From Frigoribacterium endophyticum (GTDB lineage: Bacteria; Actinomycetota; Actinomycetes; Actinomycetales; Microbacteriaceae): 64,000 nucleotides of DNA. Where the stretch lies: the NCBI RefSeq assembly GCF_011759585.1, contig NZ_JAAOYV010000002.1:1423510-1487509 (forward strand), written 5' to 3'. The notes under the pieces are model-generated. The model saw only the letters and a list, made by a program, of their open reading frames with translations. It ran no database searches and was not told the origin of the DNA. Below, piece after piece: positions 1-9,630 of the stretch (positions within the stretch are counted from its first letter, which is position 1; the number at the start of each line of letters is the position of its first letter). A program made the translations under genes and the position numbers.

Positions 1-547
1 CGCCCACCGAGGAGGGCAGCGCCGCGATCGTGCTCTCGCCGAGGGCCTCGGCGAGGGTCGGGTACGCGCCCGCGTCGCGGTTGATCGCGAGGGCCCCCGC
101 CGTGACGAACACGACGACGCCGAGGCCGGCCACGACCCGCTTCGCAGCCGAGGTGCGGACGAGGGCCACGACGGCCACCGCGACGGCCGCGAGCACGCCC
201 GAGAACCAGGTGCGGTCGACCCAGGTCGGGGGCACGCCGGCGACGTCGAGGAGGTCGCCGAGCACCCACGAGCCCAGGGCGCCGAGCGCGGCGCCGGCGA
301 CGGCCGCGAGCAGGACCCGCCGCCACCAGCGCCGATGTGGCCGGGCGGCCGCGGTGTCGGGGGCCGTGTCGGGGGCGACGGCCCGGTCGGGGGCGGCGGC
401 CGTGTCGGCGGCGACGCTCGCGGCCGGTCGGCGCGGACGCCGCCGCGGTGGCCACGCCACGAGCACCGCCAGCACGAGCGCCGCTCCGTAGACCACGGCG
501 AGCAGCGGGGTGGAGGTGAGGGGCAGGGTCAGGAGGTCCTCCTTCAT
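1..547 (-). CDS. Partial multi-pass membrane protein, N-terminal part only
   Basis: The gene is cut by the left edge; about 182 codons are visible without a stop. Its ATG overlaps the TGA of the upstream DUF2156 gene by 4 bases, so the two are probably translationally coupled. The visible protein has a hydrophobic segment at about residues 13-31, an Arg/Ala/Pro-rich cytoplasmic-type linker to about residue 75, and three more hydrophobic stretches near 80-100, 115-132 and 140-157. No catalytic motif is in view. From general knowledge of actinobacterial gene order, a membrane-anchored esterase-type alpha/beta hydrolase is a common neighbour of DUF2156 genes; that identity is inference only, since any hydrolase domain would lie outside the window. 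Confidence 0.55.
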   Translation of the reverse strand, partial: MKEDLLTLPLTSTPLLAVVYGAALVLAVLVAWPPRRRPRRPAASVAADTAAAPDRAVAPDTAPDTAAARPHRRWWRRVLLAAVAGAALGALGSWVLGDLLDVAGVPPTWVDRTWFSGVLAAVAVAVVALVRTSAAKRVVAGLGVVVFVTAGALAINRDAGAYPTLAEALGESTIAALPSSVG

Positions 548-2775
548 CGGGCACCGCGCATCCGACGGTCCGCCGCCGCGCCGCGGGCGGCCCGCAGCGC
601 GGCCACCACCTGTCGGGCCCGGAGGGTCGGCACGTAGGCCGTCGCCAGGGCACGGCCGACCGGCGCGAGGTCGGCCGGGCTCGGGCAGGCGAGCCAGAGG
701 GTCTCGTGGGCGGGGTCGAACTTGGCCTTGAAGCGCCGCAGCGACGTGAAGCCGTACGAGGGCTCGAGCACCCGGCCGGTCGTGGCGAGCAGCCGTGCGA
801 CGAGCCGGTCGACCAGGGTCGTCGGCACCGTGCCGTCGGCGCTCGCCAGCGGGGTGCCCGAGAGGCTGAGCGTCTCGAGCCCCTCGGCGCGGAACGTCTG
901 CGCGGCGGTCGCGATGAGGAACTCCACGACGCCGGGCATCGGGTCGTGCCCGCGGCGCATCACGTCGAGCGTGCGCCCGACGAGCCGCCCGTCGCGCCAC
1001 GAGGGCAGCCAGCTCGTCACCCCGTGCACGGCCCCGTCGGCGTCGACCGCGACGAGCAGCCGCACCTCCGGGTCGTCGAGCTCGTGGAGGCCGCCGAGGG
1101 TGAAGCCCATCTCGGGCAGCGCCTTCGCGGCCACCCAGTCGTCGCTGAGCGCGTCGACCTGGCGGCGCAGCTCCTCGTCGAGGCCGCGGTAGGTGCTCCA
1201 CACGGCGCGGACGCCGTCGCGGGCCGCGCGGTTGGTGGCGGTGCGGAGGTCCTGCCGCTTCTTGCCCGACGTGGTGAACGTCGCCAGCTCGACCACCGAC
1301 TCCTCGGCGACCGGGGTCACGCTCCAGCCGAGCTCGGCGAAGACGTCGAGGTGGCGACCGTGCACGCTGTAGAACGCCGGCACGAGGCCACGCGTCGAGC
1401 AGTGGCGGGCGAAGCCGCGGATGGTCTCGGCGGCGTCGTCGGGGGCGCTGATCGGGTCGGAGACCGTGAGGGCCACGCCGTGCGCGACCCGGTAGGCGAC
1501 GGCGCCGCGGCCGTCGTCGGTGAACCAGTGGCCGTTGCCGGCCCAGGTCGCCATGAAGCCGAGCGAGCCCGCGTCGGAGCGGCGCAGCTGCGCGAGCACC
1601 CGGTCGCGGTCGGCGACGCGGAGGTCGGCGGCGGTGCGACGGTCGAAGGCGCGACGGCGGCGCAGCAGCACGATCGTCGCCGTGGCCGGGGCGACCCAGA
1701 TCAGGAGGAGCAGCACCTGCCACTCGACCTCGCCCGAGCTGAGGCCCGACCAGGTGAACCAGTCGTCGGCGAGCGGGATCACGGTGAAGTACCAGGCCAG
1801 CAGGCCCGTCATCAGCACGAGGGCGCCGACGGCGACGACGAGCCCGAGGCGCCGGCCGCGCAGCAGGAGGCCGACGGCGAGGGCGAGCACGCCGACCGCG
1901 ACGACCGTCACCTCGGGGCCCGCCAGCTCGGAGATCGGCGACAGCACGCCGACCGCGTCGCGGGCGACGGCGGCGATGGTCCAGCCGAGGGCGACGGTGC
2001 CGAGGGCGGTGGCGGCGACGGTGCGGGCGCGACGGCTCGGCTCGTCGTGCCAGGGGGCGTGCGCCGAGAGCGGCACGAGGGCGCGGCCGAGCGGCAGGCC
2101 GGCGAGCAGGGCGAGGGCCCGGGCGAGGTCGATCCCGTGCCCGCCGAAGAGCAGCCCCGCGAGGGCGAGGGCGAGCACCGCGGCGCGCAGGCCCTGGCGG
2201 CGGGCCGGGGCGAGCCCGCGGCTGACAGCGACGAGCACGACGATGAGCGTGACGGACGGGCCCCAGACCCGGTCGCCGTCGGCGATCTGCGAGAACTCCT
2301 CGCCCACCGCGGAGCCGACCAGGAGCACGAGGGAGGCGGCGGCCGCGGCCCCGAGGGAGCCCACGACCGCGACGGTGCCGGTCCGCACCGCGCCGACCCG
2401 CGCCTCCGCCCAGGCCACCGTCACGAGCGCGGCGGCGGCCGCGAGTGAGGGTGCGACGACGTGGCGGAGGTCGCCGTCGGCGTGCGCGACGGTGATCCAG
2501 GCGGCCGCGGTGAGGAGGGCGAGGAGGGTGAGGGGGCGGGCGCGGAGGACGGTGGCGGCGGCGCGGGCGGCCGCGGTGGCTGTGCGTGCGGCCGCGGTGG
2601 CGGTGCGCGCGGGCGCGGCGGCTGTGGGGGCTGTGGTGGCGCGCGTGCCCTGGGTGCCGGGGCTGCCGGTGCTGCCCGGGCGGGCGCTCGTGCTCGTGCT
2701 CGGGCTGGCGCTGGTGTCCGCCGGGCCGCCGTGGGGGCTGCCGGCGGGGGGCGGGGCGAGGGTCGTGTTCTCCAC
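544..2775 (-). CDS. DUF2156 / MprF-like phosphatidylglycerol lysyltransferase-type membrane protein
   Basis: 743 aa from a GTG start. Residues 1-78 are low-complexity Ala/Thr/Pro/Ser. About ten hydrophobic segments follow between residues 81 and 371, and a soluble C-terminal domain of about 340 residues begins near LRVADRDRVLAQLRRSD. That domain resembles the DUF2156 (double GNAT) synthase domain of MprF/LysX-type proteins, with motifs such as FMATWAGNGHWF, ATNRAARDGV and PSYGFTSLRRFKAKFDP. Known family members transfer an aminoacyl group from aminoacyl-tRNA to membrane lipid, lowering surface charge; the membrane part flips the product. The substrate amino acid cannot be read here. A longer reading frame upstream of the GTG has shadow-like composition, so I chose this start. 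The stop overlaps the next gene's ATG. Confidence 0.8.
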   Translation of the reverse strand: MENTTLAPPPAGSPHGGPADTSASPSTSTSARPGSTGSPGTQGTRATTAPTAAAPARTATAAARTATAAARAAATVLRARPLTLLALLTAAAWITVAHADGDLRHVVAPSLAAAAALVTVAWAEARVGAVRTGTVAVVGSLGAAAAASLVLLVGSAVGEEFSQIADGDRVWGPSVTLIVVLVAVSRGLAPARRQGLRAAVLALALAGLLFGGHGIDLARALALLAGLPLGRALVPLSAHAPWHDEPSRRARTVAATALGTVALGWTIAAVARDAVGVLSPISELAGPEVTVVAVGVLALAVGLLLRGRRLGLVVAVGALVLMTGLLAWYFTVIPLADDWFTWSGLSSGEVEWQVLLLLIWVAPATATIVLLRRRRAFDRRTAADLRVADRDRVLAQLRRSDAGSLGFMATWAGNGHWFTDDGRGAVAYRVAHGVALTVSDPISAPDDAAETIRGFARHCSTRGLVPAFYSVHGRHLDVFAELGWSVTPVAEESVVELATFTTSGKKRQDLRTATNRAARDGVRAVWSTYRGLDEELRRQVDALSDDWVAAKALPEMGFTLGGLHELDDPEVRLLVAVDADGAVHGVTSWLPSWRDGRLVGRTLDVMRRGHDPMPGVVEFLIATAAQTFRAEGLETLSLSGTPLASADGTVPTTLVDRLVARLLATTGRVLEPSYGFTSLRRFKAKFDPAHETLWLACPSPADLAPVGRALATAYVPTLRARQVVAALRAARGAAADRRMRGAR

Positions 2776-2909
2776 GGCCCCAGTCTCGGGCGGGGCCTCG
2801 AGCCGCGCGTCGGCCCCCGGGCGTGGCCCGCCCGCCGTCCGGCTGGCGCGGGTCCGCCGGACGGCTGGGCGAGGAGAGCCGGGCGGGTCGGGCCCGGCGC
2901 CCCGGTCGG

Positions 2910-3914
<1,005 letters not shown>

Positions 3915-4018
3915 GGGGTGTGCTCCTTGTCGGGCGCGCTCCGGTGCGCGCCGCCGTGCACGGTAGTCCGCGCGCTGCGTGCGCTGCGCGTGCGCTGCGC
4001 GGACGTGACCCCTTCCGG

Positions 4019-4076
4019 CACCCCGTTCTCGCCCCGGAACCCCGCCGCGGCGGGGTTCGCGTTCGACGACGGGGTG
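4019..4076. repeat. Palindromic repeat family 1, copy 1 (variant)
   Basis: 58 bp with outer arms CACCCCG/CGGGGTG and inner arms GAACCCCGCC/GGCGGGGTTC. Relative to copies 2 and 3 the A:T pairs at two arm positions are replaced by C:G on both sides, so pairing is kept. Confidence 0.85.
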
Positions 4077-4133
4077 TCTCGCGCCTGGTGCCGCGCGGCG
4101 CGGCACGGCGCCGGGCGGGGCCGCCCGGTGACG

Positions 4134-4191
4134 CACCACGTCTTCGCCGGGGAACCACGCCGCGGCGTGGTTCGGGTGCGAGGACGTGGTG
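4134..4191. repeat. Palindromic repeat family 1, copy 2
   Basis: 58 bp with outer arms CACCACG/CGTGGTG and inner palindrome arms GAACCACGCC/GGCGTGGTTC. Identical to copy 3, the identity continuing into the flanks (from GACGCACCACG to GTGCCTCGGCCCAGC). Confidence 0.9.
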
Positions 4192-4277
4192 CCTCGGCCC
4201 AGCCAGCGGGCGAGCGGGCAAGCGGGCGCCCGGGCGGGCGCGCGGACGTGGGGGCCGGGCGGCACGGTCGGGGAAGG

Positions 4278-4301
4278 CCGATCCACTCCGGAGTGGATCG
4301 G
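4278..4301. repeat. Palindromic repeat family 2, copy a
   Basis: A 24-bp perfect palindrome centred on CTCCGGAG; the core is GATCCACTCCGGAGTGGATC. The same core recurs near 42.3 kb and 57.4 kb. Confidence 0.85.
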
Positions 4302-4371
4302 CGATCGTGGAGCGCGCCGTCGAGCCGTCGTGGGTCGGATCGGCCAGACGGGCGGGGCCGCGGGGACGACG

Positions 4372-4429
4372 CACCACGTCTTCGCCGGGGAACCACGCCG
4401 CGGCGTGGTTCGGGTGCGAGGACGTGGTG
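4372..4429. repeat. Palindromic repeat family 1, copy 3
   Basis: 58 bp, identical to copy 2, which lies 238 bp away in the same orientation. No coding sequence lies between the two copies. Confidence 0.9.
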
Positions 4430-4475
4430 CCTCGGCCCAGCGAGCGCGGCGAGCGAGCGGGCGCGGCGGCGCGGC

Positions 4476-5237
4476 TCAGGCGTCCTCGTCGAGGATGCGG
4501 GTGAGCTCGGGGGCGAGCGCCGACGACCAGAGCTGGTGCACCCGCGCCCACGAGTAGAGCTCGTCGCCCAGGCGCGCGTCGCCGACGTCGGGGTCGGGGA
4601 AGGGCACGAACACGCAGTCGCCGCGGTCGCGGACGAGCCTCACGCTCGCCTCGTTCAGGCGCTGCACCTGGTGCCGGATGCGCTCGCGGCCCCAGCGCGG
4701 AGTCTGGCGGAAGCGGTCCATCGGCGGGATGCCGCCGACGATCACGGGGCTGAGCACGGTGCCGGTGCGGCGGGCCCGGTCGAGCAGCACGTCGAGGCCC
4801 GCGGTCCAGTCGCGCACCGACGTCATCAGCAGCACGTCGCTGAAGCCCAGCGCCACCACCGTCGCGTCGACGTCGGCGGACTCCGCCGCGCAGCGCGCCG
4901 CGGCCTCGCCGACCGTCAGCACCCCGCCGCCGCCGTCGACCCAGGCGAAGGGCCGCCCGCGGGCTGCGGACACGGTCGCGGCCAGGCGGCTCAGGGTCGT
5001 GAGGGCCTCGTCGACGACTCCGAACCGGGGGGAGGCGGTGCTCCCGACCCAGGCGACGCGGTCGGCCGAGACGTCGGTGACGGCGTCCGCCGTGGGGTCG
5101 GGCCCCTCCGGGAAGGTCCCGGCCCGGATCGACCGCCGGAACTGCTCGAGCTGCAGCCGCAGCACGGGCCGCGCCGCCGCCCAGAAGAGCTCGGAGGCGC
5201 CTCGCCGCGGGGGAGGGGTGGTGGTCGACCGCGTCAT
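4476..5237 (-). CDS. SGNH/GDSL-hydrolase-like protein with degenerate blocks
   Basis: 253 aa; GGAGG precedes the ATG at about 7 bases. The fold order looks like an SGNH esterase. A block I-like VAWVGSTASPRFG contains S66 but lacks the usual Asp before it. A block III-like GFSD (131-134) has Ser in place of the conserved Asn. A block V-like end has D225 and H234 in DELYSWARVHQLWSSAL. No signal peptide is evident, so it is probably cytosolic. With two conserved positions changed it may be a weak or altered hydrolase. Its substrate is unknown. Confidence 0.6.
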   Translation of the reverse strand: MTRSTTTPPPRRGASELFWAAARPVLRLQLEQFRRSIRAGTFPEGPDPTADAVTDVSADRVAWVGSTASPRFGVVDEALTTLSRLAATVSAARGRPFAWVDGGGGVLTVGEAAARCAAESADVDATVVALGFSDVLLMTSVRDWTAGLDVLLDRARRTGTVLSPVIVGGIPPMDRFRQTPRWGRERIRHQVQRLNEASVRLVRDRGDCVFVPFPDPDVGDARLGDELYSWARVHQLWSSALAPELTRILDEDA

Positions 5238-5397
5238 CAGGGCCTCCGTGTCGGCGCGGGCGCTGCCCGGTCGGGTTCGGGCCCCCGCCGTCGGGCCCCG
5301 TGGCCGGGCGCGCCTGCGTGTCGAACCTAGCCGCGACCGGCGGCCCGACGGGGGTCCGGAGGTGCACTGCGCGCAGATCGGACAGGCCGGCCATCGA

Positions 5398-5425
5398 GCA
5401 CCGAGCACCGAGCACCGAGCACCGA
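5398..5425. repeat. Short tandem repeat (GAGCACC)n
   Basis: About four 7-bp units in the gap between the response regulator stop and the SGNH-like gene. It is a simple slippage-type repeat. Confidence 0.7.
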
Positions 5426-5441
5426 CGACGACCGGCGCGGG

Positions 5442-6152
5442 TCACTCCGCCCGGGGCAGCCATCCGCGCTCGAGGGCGAGCGTCACCGCGCGCGTCCGGT
5501 CGGCGACCCCCAGCTTCTCGAACACGTGGAGGAGGTGCGTCTTGACCGTCGCCTCCCCGATGAAGAGCCGGCGGCCGATCTCGGGGTTCGAACAGCCGGC
5601 CGCGACGAGGTCGAGCACCTGCGTCTCGCGGGCGGTGAGGGGGCTCGCGGCGGCGTCGGCGCCCGGGGCGGGCGTCCGGGCCCGGGTGACGAGCAGCGCC
5701 GCCATCGACGGAGCGAGGGCGACCTGCCCGGCGACCACGGCACGGAGGCCCGCGAGCAGCTCCGCCTCGGGCGCCGCCTTGAGCAGGTAGCCGCTCGCGC
5801 CGGCCTCGATCGCCGAGAGGATCGAGTCGTCGGTCTCGTAGGTCGTCAGCACGACGACGCTCGCCTGCGGCCGGGCGAGCAGCACCTGGCGGGTGGCGGC
5901 GACCCCGTCGACGCCGGGCATCCGCAGGTCCATGACGACGAGGTCGGGGGCGAGCTCCGCCGAGAGCCGCACGGCCTCGGCGCCGTCGGCCGCCTGGCCC
6001 ACGACCGCGAAGTCGTCGGCCCCCGCGAGCAGGGCGACGATGCCCTGGCGCACGATCGGGTGGTCGTCGACGACGAGCGTCCGGGTGGCGGGGCGGGCGT
6101 CGGGGGCGGTCTCGGCTGCTGCGCCCGCGCCTCCGCCCGGTGCCGCGCTCAC
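5442..6152 (-). CDS. NarL/FixJ-family response regulator
   Basis: 236 aa. An Ala/Gly-rich leader of about 22 residues precedes a receiver domain with acidic pocket D29-D30, phospho-acceptor D75 (VVMDLRMPG) and switch lysine K125 (YLLKA). A LuxR-type helix-turn-helix occupies about 168-222, with LTARETQVLDLVAAGCSNPEIG and ATVKTHLLHVFEKLG split around the turn. Its ATG overlaps the stop of the histidine kinase by 4 bases, so the two form a coupled two-component system. The adjacent ABC-2 exporter genes on the same strand are a plausible target, as in many actinobacterial kinase/regulator/ABC loci. Confidence 0.93.
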   Translation of the reverse strand: MSAAPGGGAGAAAETAPDARPATRTLVVDDHPIVRQGIVALLAGADDFAVVGQAADGAEAVRLSAELAPDLVVMDLRMPGVDGVAATRQVLLARPQASVVVLTTYETDDSILSAIEAGASGYLLKAAPEAELLAGLRAVVAGQVALAPSMAALLVTRARTPAPGADAAASPLTARETQVLDLVAAGCSNPEIGRRLFIGEATVKTHLLHVFEKLGVADRTRAVTLALERGWLPRAE

Positions 6153-7501
6153 GACGCCACCGCCGCGAGCGGCAGCCGGGCCGCCAGGGTCGTGCCGCCC
6201 GCGCCGCTCCGCAGGTCGAGCGAGCCCCCGGCGAGGGCGAGGCGCTCGGCCAGTCCCTCCAGCCCGAACCCGTCGCGGGCGAGGGCCGGGTCGAAGCCCG
6301 TGCCGCCGTCGACGACCGTGAGCACCGCGTCGTCGCCGTCGCGCCGCAGCACGACGCGCGCGCTCGCGGAGCCGCTGTGTCGACGCACGTTCGCCAGCGC
6401 CTCCTGGGCGCAGCGCACGACGACGACCTCGTGCTCACGGGCCAGGCCCCCGGCGGCGCCGGCTTCCAGCTCGACCCGCACGTCGACGTCGATGCCCGTC
6501 TCGCGGGCGAAGCGCGCCCCGAGCCGCTGCAGCGTCGTGCCGAGGTCGGTCGCGGCGGGGCCGGGGGAGGCGGTGGCCGCGACCAGCGCACGCGTCTCGG
6601 TCAGCGCCTCCCGGGCTGCCTCCTCGACCACGTCGAGCCGTTCGCCGGCCGTCGTCAGGTCGCCGGCGACGAGCGCGCTGCGCGCCTGCTGCGCGAGCAG
6701 CACCACGCCCGTGAGGCTCTGCGCCACGGTGTCGTGCAGGTCGCGCGAGAGCCGTTCGCGCTCGGCGCTCGTGCCGACGTCGCGGGCGCGGGCCGCCAGC
6801 TCGCCCTGCGCGTCCTCGAGCTCGGCGAGCAGCCGGGCCCGCTCGGCGCCGGCGTGGGCGATGCTCGTGATCCAGAGGCCCAGCGCGATGCTGAAGGCGA
6901 GCGAGAGCACCTCGCTGGTGGCGGCGGTGCGGACGGTCTCGGCCGTCGGGCCGAGGGCGAGCACGAAGCCGGCCGTCACGGCGGCGACCAGGGCGACGTT
7001 GCCGGCGATCGCGCTCCGCACCGACGGCAGCAGCGCCCAGAGCACGGGCATGAGGAAGGCCTGCGCCGTGGCGAGCTGGGGGGAGGCGGCGGTCAGGGCC
7101 CCGGCGACGAGCACGACGAGCGCGGCGGCGACGAGGGCCCGCGGGCCCGGACGGTCGGGGCGCACCGGGTGCCCGGGGCGGCCGGGGCCCCCGGAGCCCC
7201 GCGGGCCGCGATCGGCCGCCCGCGCCGCGAGCACGGGGCGCACCGCGCCGATCCACACGCCGACGAAGGCGCCGAGGGCCGGGCCGGCCGTGCCCGGCAC
7301 GCGCGAGACGTCCTCCGACACGAGAGCGAGCACGGCCAGGGCGACGAGCGTCAGCCCGGCCCCGGCGTCCCAGCCGCGGAGGGCGCCGCCCCGCAGGGCT
7401 CCGCCCCGCACCGGCGAGCCCGCGGGCGACCCGGCCAGCGACCCGGCGGGCGCCCCCGCGGGCGCCCCCGTCGGGGTCGTGTCGCCGGTGTCGTCGTTCA
7501 C
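6149..7501 (-). CDS. Two-component sensor histidine kinase (HisKA_3 type)
   Basis: 450 aa. A Gly/Ala/Pro-rich N-terminus is followed by hydrophobic segments near 48-62, 75-92, 122-140, 145-160, 165-183 and 200-216. The dimerisation and phosphoacceptor helix carries H256 in LSRDLHDTVAQSL, and a C-terminal HATPase_c domain follows, with NVRRHSGSASARVVL (N box) and GFGLEGLAERL (G box). It has no large extracellular sensor domain, like the intramembrane-sensing kinases common next to ABC exporters. It partners the overlapping NarL-type regulator. Confidence 0.92.
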   Translation of the reverse strand: MNDDTGDTTPTGAPAGAPAGSLAGSPAGSPVRGGALRGGALRGWDAGAGLTLVALAVLALVSEDVSRVPGTAGPALGAFVGVWIGAVRPVLAARAADRGPRGSGGPGRPGHPVRPDRPGPRALVAAALVVLVAGALTAASPQLATAQAFLMPVLWALLPSVRSAIAGNVALVAAVTAGFVLALGPTAETVRTAATSEVLSLAFSIALGLWITSIAHAGAERARLLAELEDAQGELAARARDVGTSAERERLSRDLHDTVAQSLTGVVLLAQQARSALVAGDLTTAGERLDVVEEAAREALTETRALVAATASPGPAATDLGTTLQRLGARFARETGIDVDVRVELEAGAAGGLAREHEVVVVRCAQEALANVRRHSGSASARVVLRRDGDDAVLTVVDGGTGFDPALARDGFGLEGLAERLALAGGSLDLRSGAGGTTLAARLPLAAVAS

Positions 7502-7558
7502 GCGCCCCCCTCGGGTCGGTCGGGTCGGCGGGCCCGGCGTGGTCGGCCGGGTCGGTCG

Positions 7559-8368
7559 TCAGTCATCCTGCCGGATCCAGCGGAAGGTCACGAGCGTGAC
7601 CCCGAGCCCGACCACCAGCCAGACGCCGAGCCACAGCACCACCGACGGCAGGTCCCAGCTGCCCGAGGGCTCCGCCGCCGCGAACTCCGGCGGCAGGAAC
7701 ACGCTGCGGGCGCCCTGCGCCAGCCAGCGCAGCGGGAAGGCCGAGGCCACCGACTGCAGCCAGCCGGGCAGCTGCGAGAACGGGAGGTAGACGCCCGAGA
7801 CGAACTGCAGCACGACGGTGATGGGCACGATGACGGCGGTCGCGCTGCGGCCGGAGCGGGGGAGGCGCGAGAGGGCGATGCCGAGCAGCGACGTCGTGGC
7901 CAGCCCGAGCAGCCAGATGCCGGCGAACCGGGCCCAGGTGCCCGGGTCGGTCGGCAGGTCGACGCCGAACGCCAGCGCGGCGACCGCGAGCAGCAGGGCC
8001 AGCTGGAGCGCACCGGTGACGAGCACCTGCCCGATCTTGCCGAGGAACCACGACGCGACCGGCAGCGGCGTGCTCGCCAGCCGCTTCATCGTGCCGTCGG
8101 CGCGCTCGCCCGCGATGTCGACGGCGAGCGACTGGACGCCGATCAGCAGCACGCCCGAGGCGATCATGCCGGGCAGGTAGTAGGTCGCGGCGTTCACGAC
8201 CGAGCCGTCGGGCGCCTCGCCGAAGTCGGACAGCTCGCTGAACGCCGTCGAGAAGACGAGCAGCATGATCACCGGGAAGGCGAAGGTGAACAGGACGGTG
8301 TCGCCGGCCCGGAAGAAGGTGCGCACCTCGGTGCGGGCACGGTCGAGGCCCAGCGTCAGGACGGTCAT
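7559..8368 (-). CDS. ABC-2 type transporter permease
   Basis: 269 aa. A six-segment ABC-2 membrane protein: a hydrophobic segment at FTFAFPVIMLLVFSTAF, then about five more through GLGVTLVTF near the end. The GERADGTMKRLASTPLP loop before the third region is typical of drug or antibiotic exporters of this family. The ATG overlaps the stop of the ATPase gene (ATGA). With the ATPase upstream and the two-component system downstream on the same strand, it forms a likely drug- or envelope-stress-responsive export module. Confidence 0.92.
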   Translation of the reverse strand: MTVLTLGLDRARTEVRTFFRAGDTVLFTFAFPVIMLLVFSTAFSELSDFGEAPDGSVVNAATYYLPGMIASGVLLIGVQSLAVDIAGERADGTMKRLASTPLPVASWFLGKIGQVLVTGALQLALLLAVAALAFGVDLPTDPGTWARFAGIWLLGLATTSLLGIALSRLPRSGRSATAVIVPITVVLQFVSGVYLPFSQLPGWLQSVASAFPLRWLAQGARSVFLPPEFAAAEPSGSWDLPSVVLWLGVWLVVGLGVTLVTFRWIRQDD

Positions 8369-9312
8369 CGCGCCTCCTCTGTGACGATGCGGGCGGTGCC
8401 GACGGGGCCGGCGGTGCCGGCGGTGCCGGGGGCGGGTGCATCCGCCTCGTCCGCCGCGTCGACCGGCTCGGGCTCGGCGACGAGCCCGAGGTAGACGTCC
8501 TCCAGGGTCGGTCGCACCACCTCGAGCCCGGCGGGCTCGACGCCGTCGGCCACCAGGCGCGCGACCAGCGCGGCGGGCTCCGCCGTCGTCACGTCGTGCG
8601 CGCGCCCGTCGGGGCCTGTCCAGCGCACGTGCGGAGTCCGTGCCCCTGGCCCGCCCAGCGTGTCGGGTGTGCCCTCGGCGACCACGCGGCCGGCCGCGAC
8701 CACGACGACCCGGTCGCTGAGCTGCGCCGCCTCGTCGAGGTAGTGGGTGGTGAGCACGATGCTCGTGCCCGTGTCGGAGAGCGACCGGACCACGCCCCAG
8801 AAGGCCCTCCGCGCCTCCGGGTCGAAGCCCGTGGTCGGCTCGTCGAGGAACAGCACCTCGGGCCGGCCGACGATGCCGAGCGCGACGTCGACGCGCCGAC
8901 GCTGACCGCCCGAGAGGCTGCGGAGGCGCTGGTCGGCCTGGGCGGTCAGGCCCACCGCCGCGATCACCTCGTCGGCGTCGCGGGGCGCGGGGTAGGCGAG
9001 GGCGGTGCTGCGGACGATCTCGCGCACCGTCGAGCTGCCGTCGCCGCCGCTGGACTGCAGCACGACGCCGACGCGGGCACGCCAGGCGCGGTCGGCCCGG
9101 GCGGGGTCGACGCCGAGCACGGCGACCTCGCCCCCGGTGCGGCGGCGGTGCCCCTCGAGGATCTCGACGGTGGTCGACTTGCCGGCGCCGTTCGGGCCGA
9201 GCACGGCGACGGTCTCGCCGGCCCGCACGTCGAACGAGAGGCCGTGCAGCACGGGCCGGTCGCCGTACGACTTGGTGAGGCCGCGCACGCGCACGGCGGG
9301 TTGTGTGGTCAT
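8365..9312 (-). CDS. ABC transporter ATP-binding protein (drug-exporter type)
   Basis: 315 aa. Walker A GPNGAGKST (39-47), Q-loop VLQSS near 84-88, signature LSGGQ (133-137), Walker B VLFLDEP (153-159) and switch H190 (LTTHYLDEA) are all present. The C-terminal 80 residues, after the core ATPase, resemble the DUF4162-type extension of daunorubicin-resistance ATPases and end in a Pro/Gly-rich tail. I chose MTTQPAVRVRG; the reading frame open further upstream runs into a repeat region. It energises the overlapping ABC-2 permease. Confidence 0.93.
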   Translation of the reverse strand: MTTQPAVRVRGLTKSYGDRPVLHGLSFDVRAGETVAVLGPNGAGKSTTVEILEGHRRRTGGEVAVLGVDPARADRAWRARVGVVLQSSGGDGSSTVREIVRSTALAYPAPRDADEVIAAVGLTAQADQRLRSLSGGQRRRVDVALGIVGRPEVLFLDEPTTGFDPEARRAFWGVVRSLSDTGTSIVLTTHYLDEAAQLSDRVVVVAAGRVVAEGTPDTLGGPGARTPHVRWTGPDGRAHDVTTAEPAALVARLVADGVEPAGLEVVRPTLEDVYLGLVAEPEPVDAADEADAPAPGTAGTAGPVGTARIVTEEAR

Positions 9313-9485
9313 CCCCCCAGCCTCGCCGGGCGTCGACCCGGTCGGCACGACCGGTCGGAGGACGGTGCATCCACCGACCGGTGGACGCCCTGGGGAGGGA
9401 CGACGCCCGTCCGGCCCCGCCCGCCTCAGGGAGCTGACGACCCCGACCTCTCTCGGATGCGGGAGCTGACGAACCCGATCTCTCA

Positions 9486-9562
9486 AATTCGAGAGGGATC
9501 CGCCGCGGGCGAGCCAGGGCAGGCGGGAGTCACGGGTCGAGAAGTCGGATCGCTCTCGCATT
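9486..9562. repeat. Inverted-repeat family 5, copy a (77 bp)
   Basis: Left arm AATTCGAGAGGGATCCG and right arm CGGATCGCTCTCGCATT pair at most positions. Copies of exactly the same length occur near 28.7 kb and 42.1 kb. Confidence 0.85.
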
Positions 9563-9594
9563 CCGCCCGGCGAGCCGCGCCGTAGGCCAGTCGC

Positions 9595-9630
9595 ACCCGC
9601 ACCCGCACCCGCACCCGCACCCGCACCCGC
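9595..9630. repeat. Hexanucleotide tandem repeat (ACCCGC)6
   Basis: Six uninterrupted 6-bp units just downstream of the epimerase-like gene; a typical slippage repeat outside coding sequence. Confidence 0.9.

Larger units (their letters stand above)
3915..4475. other. Repeat-rich intergenic region
   Basis: About 560 bases between the SGNH-like gene and the aldo/keto reductase, both on the minus strand. No gene is convincing. It holds three 58-bp copies of palindromic repeat family 1 and one 24-bp perfect palindrome of family 2, plus the ribosome binding site and presumed promoter of the reductase next to position 3914. Confidence 0.8.

Noticed and set aside
706-2448. Long plus-strand open frame of 580 codons opposite the DUF2156 gene
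   Set aside because: Composition is Arg/Gly/Glu-rich shadow of the minus-strand gene; no start signal or domain.
4134-4429. Two identical family 1 copies as ends of an insertion sequence
   Set aside because: The 180 bp between them encode nothing and no target duplication is visible.
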